A stretch of 50,765 bases of DNA from SVEL01 sp045123575 (GTDB lineage Bacteria; Bacillota; Clostridia; Lachnospirales; Lachnospiraceae): the NCBI GenBank assembly GCA_045123575.1, contig JBGVKG010000012.1, forward strand, positions 1 to 50,765. The letters are read 5' to 3'. Positions 1 through 8,279 of the stretch are shown piece by piece (the first letter of the stretch is position 1; each line of letters begins with the position of its first letter). The notes below the pieces were generated by a model that saw only the letters and a program-made list of their open reading frames with translations, searched no databases and had not been told where the DNA came from. A program made the position numbers and the translations under genes.

Positions 1-274
1 GGGGCGAATGAAAATAGAAAATCGAAACAGCTGTACTCACCATACAAACATCTTGGCTGGTTGTCTGCCTCGATATTGCACAATTAATCGTAGTTGCTAT
101 GCAACTGCGATTTGTCGGGCGCTTTGTTTCAAGCAGAGCACGTAAGGGAAATTATGCAACCTCTCAAGGCACAGAAAAATATGTACAGATAGCCACGTTG
201 TCTAGGAGTATATACAGTATATGAGGCATAAAAATCCAGTAAATATTTTCTATACTTCCGATAATGAGAATTAT
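1..274 (+). repeat. Partial copy of a recurring intergenic palindromic element
   Basis: No gene is seen before base 368. This stretch is clearly related to the element at 14380-14982. Shared landmarks in the same order are a block around AAATCGAAACAGCTGT (near 17-33), CATACAAACAT (42-52), GTTTCAAGC with GAGCA (125-140), a run near 168-195, and the terminal block CTTCCGATAATGAGAATTAT (255-274), which matches the end of the 14.4-kb element apart from small changes. Only one half-element is present, so the window edge probably cuts a full palindrome. In-frame stops show it is not coding in the frame that is open in the other copy. Confidence 0.7.
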
Positions 275-306
275 AGGTAGGGTGGTGAAGTTTTGGTTAT
301 ATGGTG

Positions 307-336
307 TTGTACAAGGAAGTGATTTTGTGGTAAAAT
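307..336 (+). promoter_or_regulatory. Probable sigma-A promoter of the patatin-dapF-murE operon
   Basis: TTGTAC (307-312) and TAAAAT (331-336) are separated by 18 bases and lie just before the AGGAGG (349-354) of the first gene. It is the best promoter-like pair in the gap. The following three genes are tightly spaced, so it may drive all of them. Confidence 0.5.
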
Positions 337-367
337 ACCTAGTGCAATAGGAGGATGAAAGAAGAGT

Positions 368-1243
368 ATGGAACAGAAAAAGGAAAAAGTAATTAAGTGT
401 GGTCTGGTGCTTGAGGGTGGCGGTATGAGAGGATTATATACTGCTGGAATATTGGATTTGTTTATAGAAAAGGGTATATATTTTGAGAACTGCTATGGCG
501 TATCTGCAGGAGCTATACAGTGTTGTAGCTATTTATCTAAGCAAAAGGGAAGAGCAGCCCGTATCTATATAGATTATATGGGAGACAAAAGATATGCAGG
601 TATTGGAAATCTTATAAAAGAAGGGTATTATTTTGGTAAGGAGTTTTCATTAAAAACTATTCCGTATGAGCTGGAACCTTATGATTTTGATACATTCAAT
701 AATAGCGGATGTAATTTTATAGCAGTAGCTACTGATTGCAAAACAGGAGAAGCAGCATATCATAAGATAGGTGATATGCGAGATGATAAAGAGATGGATA
801 AGCTATGGGCAACCTGTTCATTGCCTCTTATATCTAAGATGGTTGAGGTAGATGGGGGTCAGTATCTAGATGGCGGTGTGTCAGATTCTATTCCAGTTGA
901 GAAGGCGATGGCTGATGGTAATGAGAAGGTTGTGGTGATACTTACTAGAGATGCCAGTTATAAAAAGTCTCCAGCTAGTATGATGGGATTGATTAAATAT
1001 AAGTATCGCAAGTATCCGAAGCTTGTTGAAGCTATGAGAACAAGACATGAAAGATATAATAGAACGATAGAGCTAATTGAAAAACTAGAAAAAGAAGGAA
1101 AAATATTCGTAATCAGACCGAAGACTCCAATTAAGATAGGTAGATTGGAGAAGGATAAGGGTAAGCTTACAGAACTGTATAATGTAGGCTACGATGATGC
1201 GAAGGAATATTATGAAAGTCTAGAGAAATACCTAGGCATATAA
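368..1243 (+). CDS. Patatin-like phospholipase / serine lipid hydrolase
   Basis: This is a 291-residue soluble protein of the patatin family, lipid acyl hydrolases that use a Ser-Asp dyad. The oxyanion-hole glycine loop GGGMRG is at residues 17-22, the nucleophile elbow GVSAG puts the serine at 46, and the DGG motif puts the catalytic Asp at 168. All three family hallmarks are intact, so the enzyme is expected to be active. No signal peptide or membrane segment is visible, suggesting a cytoplasmic enzyme; the lipid substrate cannot be told. AGGAGG lies 13 bases upstream of the ATG, a slightly long gap. Only 22 bases separate it from dapF, so cotranscription is likely, with no obvious functional link. 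Confidence 0.9.
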   Translation: MEQKKEKVIKCGLVLEGGGMRGLYTAGILDLFIEKGIYFENCYGVSAGAIQCCSYLSKQKGRAARIYIDYMGDKRYAGIGNLIKEGYYFGKEFSLKTIPYELEPYDFDTFNNSGCNFIAVATDCKTGEAAYHKIGDMRDDKEMDKLWATCSLPLISKMVEVDGGQYLDGGVSDSIPVEKAMADGNEKVVVILTRDASYKKSPASMMGLIKYKYRKYPKLVEAMRTRHERYNRTIELIEKLEKEGKIFVIRPKTPIKIGRLEKDKGKLTELYNVGYDDAKEYYESLEKYLGI

Positions 1244-1265
1244 ATATATAAGAGAGGTAGTTGAA

Positions 1266-2105
1266 ATGAAATTCACTAAGATGCACGGTTGTGGCAATTG
1301 CTACATTTACGTAAATGGACTTAAGGAACAGGTTGATAATCCTAATGAGGTAGCTAAGAGAGTAAGTCACGTAAGATATGGTATAGGTTCAGATGGACTT
1401 GTGATTATACATCCATCAGAAGTAGCAGATTTTAGAATGGCTATATATAATGCAGATGGTTCAGAAGCGGCTATGTGCGGTAATGCTATCAGATGCGTAG
1501 GCAAATATGTATATGATAGAGGTATGACTGATAAGAAGCTTGTAAATGTTGATACAAATTCTGGAATAAAGATATTAGAACTTAATGTAGATGGTGAGGA
1601 AAATGTGGTAAAGTCTGTAAGAGTTAATATGGGCGCACCTATTCTTAAGCCGGAACTTATACCTGTAAAGTATGAAGGAGAGCAGGTTGTAGATAAGCCG
1701 CTGGTAGTAGATGGCAAGGAATATAAGGTTACATGTGTATCTATGGGTAACCCCCATTGTGTAACATTTGTAGATGATACAAAGAGCCTTGATTTGGAGA
1801 AGATTGGACCTGCATTTGAGCATCACGAAGTGTTCCCAGACAGGGTTAATACTGAGTTTATACAGGTTATAGACAGACAGACCATAAATATGCGTGTATG
1901 GGAAAGAGGCTCAGGCGAGACATGGGCTTGCGGAACAGGAGCTTGTGCTAGTGTAATAGCGTGTATATTAAACGGTTATACTGATGATGTGGTCACAGTA
2001 CACCTTGTGGGCGGTGATTTGCTTATCGAGTATGACAGACAAGCTGATACTGTATATATGACAGGACCAGCGGTAACTATTTGTGACGGAGAGATATATC
2101 TGTAG
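1266..2105 (+). CDS. dapF: Diaminopimelate epimerase
   Basis: DapF converts LL-diaminopimelate to meso-diaminopimelate without a cofactor, using two cysteines as acid and base; the product feeds lysine synthesis and peptidoglycan. The 279-residue length is typical. Both catalytic cysteines are present: Cys71 in AAMCGNAIRC and Cys222 in WACGTGAC. The start is ATG after AGAGAGG/TTGAA spacing typical of the neighbourhood. The next gene, murE, starts 13 bases after the stop and consumes the product directly, so the pair forms a small cell-wall module in one operon. Confidence 0.96.
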   Translation: MKFTKMHGCGNCYIYVNGLKEQVDNPNEVAKRVSHVRYGIGSDGLVIIHPSEVADFRMAIYNADGSEAAMCGNAIRCVGKYVYDRGMTDKKLVNVDTNSGIKILELNVDGEENVVKSVRVNMGAPILKPELIPVKYEGEQVVDKPLVVDGKEYKVTCVSMGNPHCVTFVDDTKSLDLEKIGPAFEHHEVFPDRVNTEFIQVIDRQTINMRVWERGSGETWACGTGACASVIACILNGYTDDVVTVHLVGGDLLIEYDRQADTVYMTGPAVTICDGEIYL

Positions 2106-2118
2106 AAAGGATGTGCCT

Positions 2119-3615
2119 ATGAAGCTTGAAAGAATACTAGAAAAGATACATTACGATATGATATGTGGCTTGGCATTTACGGAAGTGAATAATGTTGTGT
2201 ATGATTCTAGAAAAGTACAGGCAGGTGATGTATTTGTCTGCATATCTGGTGCATTAAGGGATGCACATGATTTTATAGCAGACGTAGTGAATAAGGGAGC
2301 ATCGGCGGTCATAATAGAGAAAAATATGACAGATGCTATGATGGATAGGCTTGCTGAGGAGACAGATGGAAAAATATATGATGTAGCTATAGCTAAGGTT
2401 GATTCTACTAGATATGCTTTAGGCTGTATGGCGGCAGCATATTTCGGATATCCGGCAGAAAAGCTTACAACTATAGGTGTAACAGGCACAAAGGGTAAGA
2501 CAACAACTGCTTATATGATACAGTCTGTATTGGAAAAAACAGGTATAAGAACAGGCCTTATGGGAACTATAGAGGCTATTATAGGGGATGAACACATACC
2601 TGCTGCTAATACAACACCAGAATCATATGTGGTGCAGGAATATTTTGCAAGAATGGTTGAGGCAGGCTGTAAGGCTGTGGTGATGGAGGTATCTTCACAG
2701 GGGCTAATGATGCACAGAGTATCAGGATTTACCTTTGATTATGGTATATTTACAAATCTTTCTAAGGACCATATAGGCGCCAATGAGCATAAAGATTTCG
2801 ATGATTATATGTCATGCAAGGCGAAACTTTTTAAGATATGTAAGCATGGTATATTCAATGTAGATGACAAGCATGCGAAGGATATGATGGAAGGTGCTAC
2901 ATGTAGTATAGAGACATTTGGTGTGCATAATCAGGCAGATATTATGGCAGAGAATATACAGTTGTTAAAGAAGCCTGGGGTTATAGGTATATCATATAAC
3001 CTTACTGGAGCTATAAATATGCCAGTGGAGATAGATATTCCAGGTAAATTTAACGTATATAATACTATGACTGCCATAGCGGTATGTCGCCATTTTACAG
3101 ATGATTTAAAGCTTATAGAGAATGTACTACAGAGTATAAGAGTGAAGGGAAGAGTGGAGATAATAGATGTATCTCCGAAGTATACCCTTATGATTGACTA
3201 TGCACATAATGCAATGAGTCTTGAAAGTCTGCTGGAGAGTCTTAAGGAATATAATCCTCATAGAATAGTAACATTATTTGGATGTGGTGGTAATCGCTCT
3301 AAGGATAGAAGATACGAGATGGGCGAAGTATCATCAAAGTTGTCTGATTTAACTATAGTTACATCTGATAATCCAAGAACTGAGAAGCCAGAGGATATTA
3401 TTGCTGACATTATAGAAGGTGTAAAGCGTGCAGATGGCCAGTATGTGACTATACCTGACAGAAAAGAAGCTATAAAATACGCTATAGAGCATGGAGAAGA
3501 GGGTGATATCATCGTGTTAGCAGGAAAAGGACACGAGGATTATCAGGAGATAAATGGAGTAAAATATCCAATGGATGAGAGAGTTATAATAGAAGAAATC
3601 AAAAAAGAACTCTAA
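2119..3615 (+). CDS. murE: UDP-MurNAc-tripeptide synthetase (meso-DAP-adding)
   Basis: MurE adds meso-diaminopimelate to UDP-MurNAc-L-Ala-D-Glu in the cytoplasm, using ATP. The Mur ligase P-loop GVTGTKGKTTTAYM is in the N-terminal half and the DNPRTEKPEDI motif, diagnostic of meso-DAP rather than lysine specificity, lies near residue 400. At 498 residues it has the usual size. The reading frame is open 36 bases further upstream into dapF, but AAAGGA at 2105-2110 sits correctly for the ATG at 2119, and homologues begin with a similar MKLxxIL sequence. A terminator follows at 3643, closing the operon. Confidence 0.95.
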   Translation: MKLERILEKIHYDMICGLAFTEVNNVVYDSRKVQAGDVFVCISGALRDAHDFIADVVNKGASAVIIEKNMTDAMMDRLAEETDGKIYDVAIAKVDSTRYALGCMAAAYFGYPAEKLTTIGVTGTKGKTTTAYMIQSVLEKTGIRTGLMGTIEAIIGDEHIPAANTTPESYVVQEYFARMVEAGCKAVVMEVSSQGLMMHRVSGFTFDYGIFTNLSKDHIGANEHKDFDDYMSCKAKLFKICKHGIFNVDDKHAKDMMEGATCSIETFGVHNQADIMAENIQLLKKPGVIGISYNLTGAINMPVEIDIPGKFNVYNTMTAIAVCRHFTDDLKLIENVLQSIRVKGRVEIIDVSPKYTLMIDYAHNAMSLESLLESLKEYNPHRIVTLFGCGGNRSKDRRYEMGEVSSKLSDLTIVTSDNPRTEKPEDIIADIIEGVKRADGQYVTIPDRKEAIKYAIEHGEEGDIIVLAGKGHEDYQEINGVKYPMDERVIIEEIKKEL

Positions 3616-3642
3616 TATTAATTGAATAGTAAAAAAACACAG

Positions 3643-3689
3643 AAAAAAGCGTTTAATTGTAAAAAATATGGACAATTAAACGTTTTTTT
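3643..3689 (+). terminator. Rho-independent terminator after murE
   Basis: An 18-bp stem (3643-3660 with 3672-3689, one G-U pair) encloses an 11-base loop and ends in a T run. The stem also carries A on the left arm, so it can work in both directions. The next promoter overlaps its right arm. Confidence 0.85.
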
Positions 3690-3697
3690 GGTATAAT
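3669..3697 (+). promoter_or_regulatory. Sigma-A promoter of the CZB chemoreceptor gene
   Basis: TGGACA (3669-3674) and a perfect TATAAT (3692-3697) are 17 bases apart. The -35 box and spacer overlap the loop and right arm of the murE terminator. Confidence 0.7.
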
Positions 3698-3754
3698 GTT
3701 CGTTAAAGATATTATGTGCTTTAAAACTGCATAGAAAGGAAAAAGGTGATTGTT

Positions 3755-5185
3755 ATGGGAAAGAAAGATAATCAGATTATTGAAGCAATATCAAAGATGC
3801 GCCCAATTAGTGACGTAAAAGGAGCAAATCCAGCATTAACAAATGTGTATGAAAGACTTGTTAAAGGAAAGGGTCAGTTTGAAGGTATAATTCAAGGTAC
3901 TATGACATCGGCTATGAGCATTAGTAATCTATACTTACAGGTAGAGATGGGTGTGCAGAGCCTTCAGAGTATCGAAAATCGTATGGCAGATACAGTGGGA
4001 ACTGTTGCAGATATATCAGAACAGACAGCAAATATAGCTAAGCAGGTTTCAGAAGCACATGAGATTTTAACAACATCTATTACTGAGATTTCAGGTAATA
4101 CTATTGATTGTTTAAGAGAGATTGAGGTAAGCGAGGAGAGAATTACAAATATCCAGAAGCTTTCTAAGGACGCAGCAGAGGATTCTAAGCTGATGAAGAA
4201 GGATATGGATGAGTTGAGTACGGTTATAGAGCAGATGAATGCTGTACTGGATGCTATTAATAATATCTCTGGCCAGACTAACCTGTTGGCTTTAAATGCT
4301 TCTATTGAGGCTGCTAGAGCAGGTGAAGCAGGTGCAGGTTTTGCGGTAGTTGCAGATGAGATTAGAAAGCTTGCAGAGCAGACAAAGGCACTTACAACTA
4401 ACATGGGTGAGTACATAGGTAACGTTCAGGAAGCATCTAAGAAGAGTGCAGAGAGCGTTGTGACTACAGTAGGAGCGCTTAATCAGATAAATGATGATCT
4501 TGTAGCTGTAGTTGAAGGAAATATTGAGAATAGAAAGTCATTACAGAGTATTAATGAGAGCCTTACAAATATCGCTGCAACAAGCGAAGAGATTAGTGGC
4601 TCTATGAACGAAGTTGAGACATATACAGGTAATCTTGACGAGAAGGCAAATGAGCTTAATGAGATGGCAAATGAGCTTAAGTCAGTTACAAATGACTTAG
4701 GAGAAGTTATCGCACCATTTACAGGTATAGAGGATAAGCTTATGGCTACTAACCAGGAGATTGGTGCTATGGCATTAGATACATTATATATGCCAGAGAA
4801 CAAGGTATTCATAGAGGCGCTTAAGGGAGCTATACAGGCTCATTCTAAGTGGCTTCAGTCGTTGGAGGATATGGTTGCTGAGAATAAGGTTAGACCATTG
4901 CAGACAAGACATCATAGATGCGGTTTTGGACATTTCTACTACTCAGTTAAACCACAGAATCCATTGTTGGTATCAAAGTGGGAAGCACTTAAGGAAGAAC
5001 ACAAAAGATTCCATAATTATGGTAGGATAGCAATAACAGCTATAAAAGAAGGCAAGCAGTCAGTTGCTAGAGATAATTATGATAAGGCATATGAGCTATC
5101 TAAGACATTGTTAGCAGAATTTCAGGCTATTGTAGATATAGCAGAGGAACTTGATAAGCAGAATATTCGTGTATTTGAAGCATAG
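3755..5185 (+). CDS. Soluble methyl-accepting chemotaxis protein with C-terminal CZB domain
   Basis: A 476-residue chemoreceptor with no transmembrane segment, therefore cytoplasmic. A short N-terminal helical region is followed by a full MCP signalling domain; the hairpin tip that contacts CheA/CheW is ISGQTNLLALNASIEAARAG. The last ~130 residues form a CZB zinc-binding domain, with the His of HSKWL, the Cys of RCGFGHFY and the His residues of EEHKRFHNYG as likely zinc ligands. This layout is that of Helicobacter TlpD, where the CZB cysteine-zinc site senses oxidants and zinc; that role here is inference. A GTG at 3746 is in frame, but AAAGGTG spacing favours ATG 3755. It is monocistronic, with its own promoter and terminator. 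Confidence 0.93.
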   Translation: MGKKDNQIIEAISKMRPISDVKGANPALTNVYERLVKGKGQFEGIIQGTMTSAMSISNLYLQVEMGVQSLQSIENRMADTVGTVADISEQTANIAKQVSEAHEILTTSITEISGNTIDCLREIEVSEERITNIQKLSKDAAEDSKLMKKDMDELSTVIEQMNAVLDAINNISGQTNLLALNASIEAARAGEAGAGFAVVADEIRKLAEQTKALTTNMGEYIGNVQEASKKSAESVVTTVGALNQINDDLVAVVEGNIENRKSLQSINESLTNIAATSEEISGSMNEVETYTGNLDEKANELNEMANELKSVTNDLGEVIAPFTGIEDKLMATNQEIGAMALDTLYMPENKVFIEALKGAIQAHSKWLQSLEDMVAENKVRPLQTRHHRCGFGHFYYSVKPQNPLLVSKWEALKEEHKRFHNYGRIAITAIKEGKQSVARDNYDKAYELSKTLLAEFQAIVDIAEELDKQNIRVFEA

Positions 5186-5205
5186 AAGATTTCTTCTTTT
5201 GTTCC

Positions 5206-5258
5206 TTTCTAATAAAAGGGGGCAGTCAGTTATACTGGCTGTCTTCTTTTATTAGAAA
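5206..5258 (+). terminator. Rho-independent terminator after the CZB chemoreceptor
   Basis: Outer arms TTTCTAATAAAAG (5206-5218) and CTTTTATTAGAAA (5246-5258) pair perfectly around an inner GGCAGTCAG/CTGGCTGTC hairpin. The T-rich right arm and symmetry suggest it could act on both strands, though only the + gene needs it. Confidence 0.75.
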
Positions 5259-5371
5259 GTTATCGAAAGAGGGATTTGGAGAGATGGATTAGAATAAAGT
5301 GACTTGTAGGAAAAATGTCCTAGTTATAAGCATATAATAATATTGATTTTTATAACGTATACAGGTGTAAA

Positions 5372-7057
5372 ATGCCAGATCAAAAGGTAGAGAATGCATT
5401 AAATCTTGCACGTAATATATCGGCGAAAGAACTTGAAAAAACAACGGATTTACAGATTGGATATGATAAAAATGAAAGAAAATGGGAACTGATTATAAGG
5501 TATGAAGGAAGCCTTGCAAAAGTGCGACAACTTAGCGATTCTGTGACAGAACTTTTAGGCGGTTACGCAGTTATCACGATTGCAGAAGATTTGATTAATG
5601 TGGTATCCGACTTACAGGAAGTTATATATGTTGAGAAGCCAAAAAGACTGAATTTTCAAATAGAGAATGGGATTAGAAATTCGTGTATTAATCCTGTGAA
5701 ATCACCTCCATATAATCTGTCAGGTGAGGGTGTTTTAATAGGGATAGTAGATTCTGGAATAGATTTTACCCATAGGGCGTTTATCGATGGGTTAGGAGAG
5801 AGTAGAATATTGGAAATATGGGACCAAGAGCTTGACAGGGTATATACGAAAGAAGAGATAGATATGGCGTTAAGTACTGGGGAATTGGCCACTGTTGGTG
5901 GGAGGGATATATCTGGTCATGGAACTGCTGTTGCTAGTATAGCGGCTACGGTGGCTACGAATAGTCAGATTGTAGCTGTAAAGCTTGGAAATCCTAAGGA
6001 AAATTCATTTCCTAGGACCAGTGAGCTTATGAAGGGGATAGATTATCTGGTAAGAAAAGCTATGGATTATGGAAGACCTATGGCTATAAATGTCAGTATA
6101 GGCAATAATTATGGCTCTCACGATGGTACATCATTACTCTCGACATATATCGATACGGTGGCAAGTATGTCGAGACTTTCAATAGCTGTAGGCACAGGAA
6201 ACGAAGGATTTTCTTCTACACATACAAGTGGAATATTATCAAATACACAGGATAGAGAGATGGCTCAGACAGTAGAATTTAACGTAGGGGCTTATGAGAG
6301 GTCCTTTAATATCCAATTATGGAAATCATACGTAGATAGCTTTAATATAGCCTTAAAATCGCCGTCAGGGGCTTCTACAGGCGTTGTAAGTAACGTAGCT
6401 GGTATTGGTGAATATCTGCTTGAAAATACGCGAATATATGTGTATTACGGAGAGCCTAGTCCATATAGTCAGTATCAGGAAATATATTTGGAGTTTATAC
6501 CTGTAGATAATTATATACAGGCAGGTACATGGCAGATTGATTTAAGTCCTGTAAGAATAGTGGATGGCAGATATGATATGTGGCTACCAGTTGAAAGTAC
6601 ATCTAAAGATACGGCTTTTTTAGAGCCTACTCCCGACACAACACTTACTGTACCATCTACTTCGTCAGCAGTGGTATCAGTGGGGGCGTATGATTCTTAT
6701 ACTGATGGATATGCAGACTTCTCAGGACGTGGTTATACAAGGGTTATAGGACAAGTAAAACCAGATATAGTTGCACCTGGGGTAAATATAGTTGCGGCAG
6801 AAGCGAATTATAGTTTAGATAATAATAATTATGTTGAAAGAACAGGAACATCATTTGCAACGCCTTTTGCTACTGGTAGTGCAGCTCTTATGATGGAGTG
6901 GGGAATAGTTAAAGGAAATGATATGTATATGTATGGTGAAAAGATAAAGGCATATTTGCAAAAAGGGGCAAGACAACTGGATGGTTTTAAAGAATATCCT
7001 AATCCGCAGGTGGGATACGGAGCATTATGCCTTAGGGATAGTATAGCAGGGCGCTAA
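5372..7057 (+). CDS. S8 family serine protease, Csp/subtilisin-like
   Basis: A 561-residue subtilase of the type related to clostridial CspA/B/C germination proteases. The catalytic triad is intact: Asp127 in GIVDSGIDF, His183 in SGHGTAVAS and Ser494 in GTSFATP; the oxyanion Asn is in GTGNEG. Residues 1-90 look like an intramolecular-chaperone prodomain, and a jellyroll-like insertion lies between the Asn and Ser motifs, as in Csp proteins. There is no signal peptide. Neighbours (two chemoreceptors, LDH) do not reveal a substrate; a role in germination is possible only by family analogy. The ribosome site (CAGGTG) is weak. No clear terminator separates it from ldh. Confidence 0.88.
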   Translation: MPDQKVENALNLARNISAKELEKTTDLQIGYDKNERKWELIIRYEGSLAKVRQLSDSVTELLGGYAVITIAEDLINVVSDLQEVIYVEKPKRLNFQIENGIRNSCINPVKSPPYNLSGEGVLIGIVDSGIDFTHRAFIDGLGESRILEIWDQELDRVYTKEEIDMALSTGELATVGGRDISGHGTAVASIAATVATNSQIVAVKLGNPKENSFPRTSELMKGIDYLVRKAMDYGRPMAINVSIGNNYGSHDGTSLLSTYIDTVASMSRLSIAVGTGNEGFSSTHTSGILSNTQDREMAQTVEFNVGAYERSFNIQLWKSYVDSFNIALKSPSGASTGVVSNVAGIGEYLLENTRIYVYYGEPSPYSQYQEIYLEFIPVDNYIQAGTWQIDLSPVRIVDGRYDMWLPVESTSKDTAFLEPTPDTTLTVPSTSSAVVSVGAYDSYTDGYADFSGRGYTRVIGQVKPDIVAPGVNIVAAEANYSLDNNNYVERTGTSFATPFATGSAALMMEWGIVKGNDMYMYGEKIKAYLQKGARQLDGFKEYPNPQVGYGALCLRDSIAGR

Positions 7058-7149
7058 ATGAATAACGATAATCGTATAAATATGTTAAATTTGCTAATAA
7101 TCTAATCAGAATATTCTAATTTCTAAATAAAAAATAAGGAGTGAAAAGT

Positions 7150-8124
7150 ATGGATATTGCGAAGAAGAAGCCAGTAAATAACGATAATATGTCGAAAGCT
7201 GTGATGATAGGTTGCGGATATGTAGGTTCGGCAACAGTATTTAGCTTGATGCAAAGTGGTATATTTTCAGAAATACTTATGATAGATGCAGACCAGTCAA
7301 AGGCTGAAGGTGAGGCTATGGATATAAGTCATGGAATACCTTTTTCAAAGTATATGAAAATATATGCTGGAAATTATGACGATATAGGAGATGCTGGTAT
7401 AATTATCATTACAGCAGGAGCGAATCAGAAACCAGATGAGACTAGACTGCAGCTGGTTCAAAGGAATGTCTCAGTATATAAGCAGATTATTCCGGAACTT
7501 AATAAGAGAAATTATGATGGTATCATCATAGTGGTTACAAATCCAGTAGATATCCTTACTCGTGTAGCGCAAAAGTTATCAGGTTTGCCAGAGCATAGAG
7601 TTATCGGATCTGGAACAGTACTCGATACTGCCAGACTTAAATACGAAGTAGGTAAACATTTGGGAGTGGATAGTAGAAGTGTGCACGCGTTTATTATAGG
7701 AGAACATGGAGATAGCGAGATGGCAGTTTGGAGCAGTGCCAATGTGTCCGGAATAGATTTAGAGCATTTTGAAGAAATGAAAGAGGAAGACGTATATGAT
7801 GAGTCGACTAAGCAGATATTAGATAAGGTGCGTAATAGTGCATACGAGATAATAAACAGAAAACATGCCACTTACTATGGTGTGGCTATGGCAGTAAAAA
7901 GAATATGTCAGGTAATTGTCAGGGATGAGCGCTCTATACTGCCAGTTTCAGTGGCGTTACATGGTGAATATGGTGTGGAGGATGTAACTCTTAGTATGCC
8001 TTGTGTAGTAGGACGTGAAGGTATATATAGGAAGGTTCCGATTGCTTTAGATAGCGAAGAACAGGAAAAATTTGAAAATTCAGCAAATGTATTAAAGAAA
8101 ATATTAGAAAATATTGATATTTAA
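7150..8124 (+). CDS. ldh: L-lactate dehydrogenase
   Basis: NAD-dependent reduction of pyruvate to L-lactate in the cytoplasm, the last step of lactic fermentation. The Rossmann loop is IGCGYVGSA; the substrate loop AGANQKPDETR carries the Gln that selects lactate/pyruvate over malate/oxaloacetate (Arg there would mean MDH); the proton-relay His is in GEHGDSE. Length, 324 residues, is normal, with a short extra N-terminus before the nucleotide-binding fold. The frame is open from a GTG at 7141, but AAGGAG ends there, so ATG 7150 is the start. Pyruvate kinase, supplying its substrate, is encoded 5 kb downstream. Confidence 0.94.
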   Translation: MDIAKKKPVNNDNMSKAVMIGCGYVGSATVFSLMQSGIFSEILMIDADQSKAEGEAMDISHGIPFSKYMKIYAGNYDDIGDAGIIIITAGANQKPDETRLQLVQRNVSVYKQIIPELNKRNYDGIIIVVTNPVDILTRVAQKLSGLPEHRVIGSGTVLDTARLKYEVGKHLGVDSRSVHAFIIGEHGDSEMAVWSSANVSGIDLEHFEEMKEEDVYDESTKQILDKVRNSAYEIINRKHATYYGVAMAVKRICQVIVRDERSILPVSVALHGEYGVEDVTLSMPCVVGREGIYRKVPIALDSEEQEKFENSANVLKKILENIDI

Positions 8125-8279
8125 AATAAAATATTACAAAAAAGTATTTAAAAATTCAGTAAAAAGTTGTAAAATAGGATTAATATTTAATTAAAAAAGC
8201 GGAAGATATAAATGCATATAATGAGATGTGCGCAGAATATGCATATTTATTCACGAAAAGAAAGGATGAAGCAAAACTC

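Noticed and set aside
7150..8124. Malate dehydrogenase as an alternative for the LDH
   Set aside because: The substrate loop has Gln (NQKPDETR) where malate dehydrogenases have Arg.
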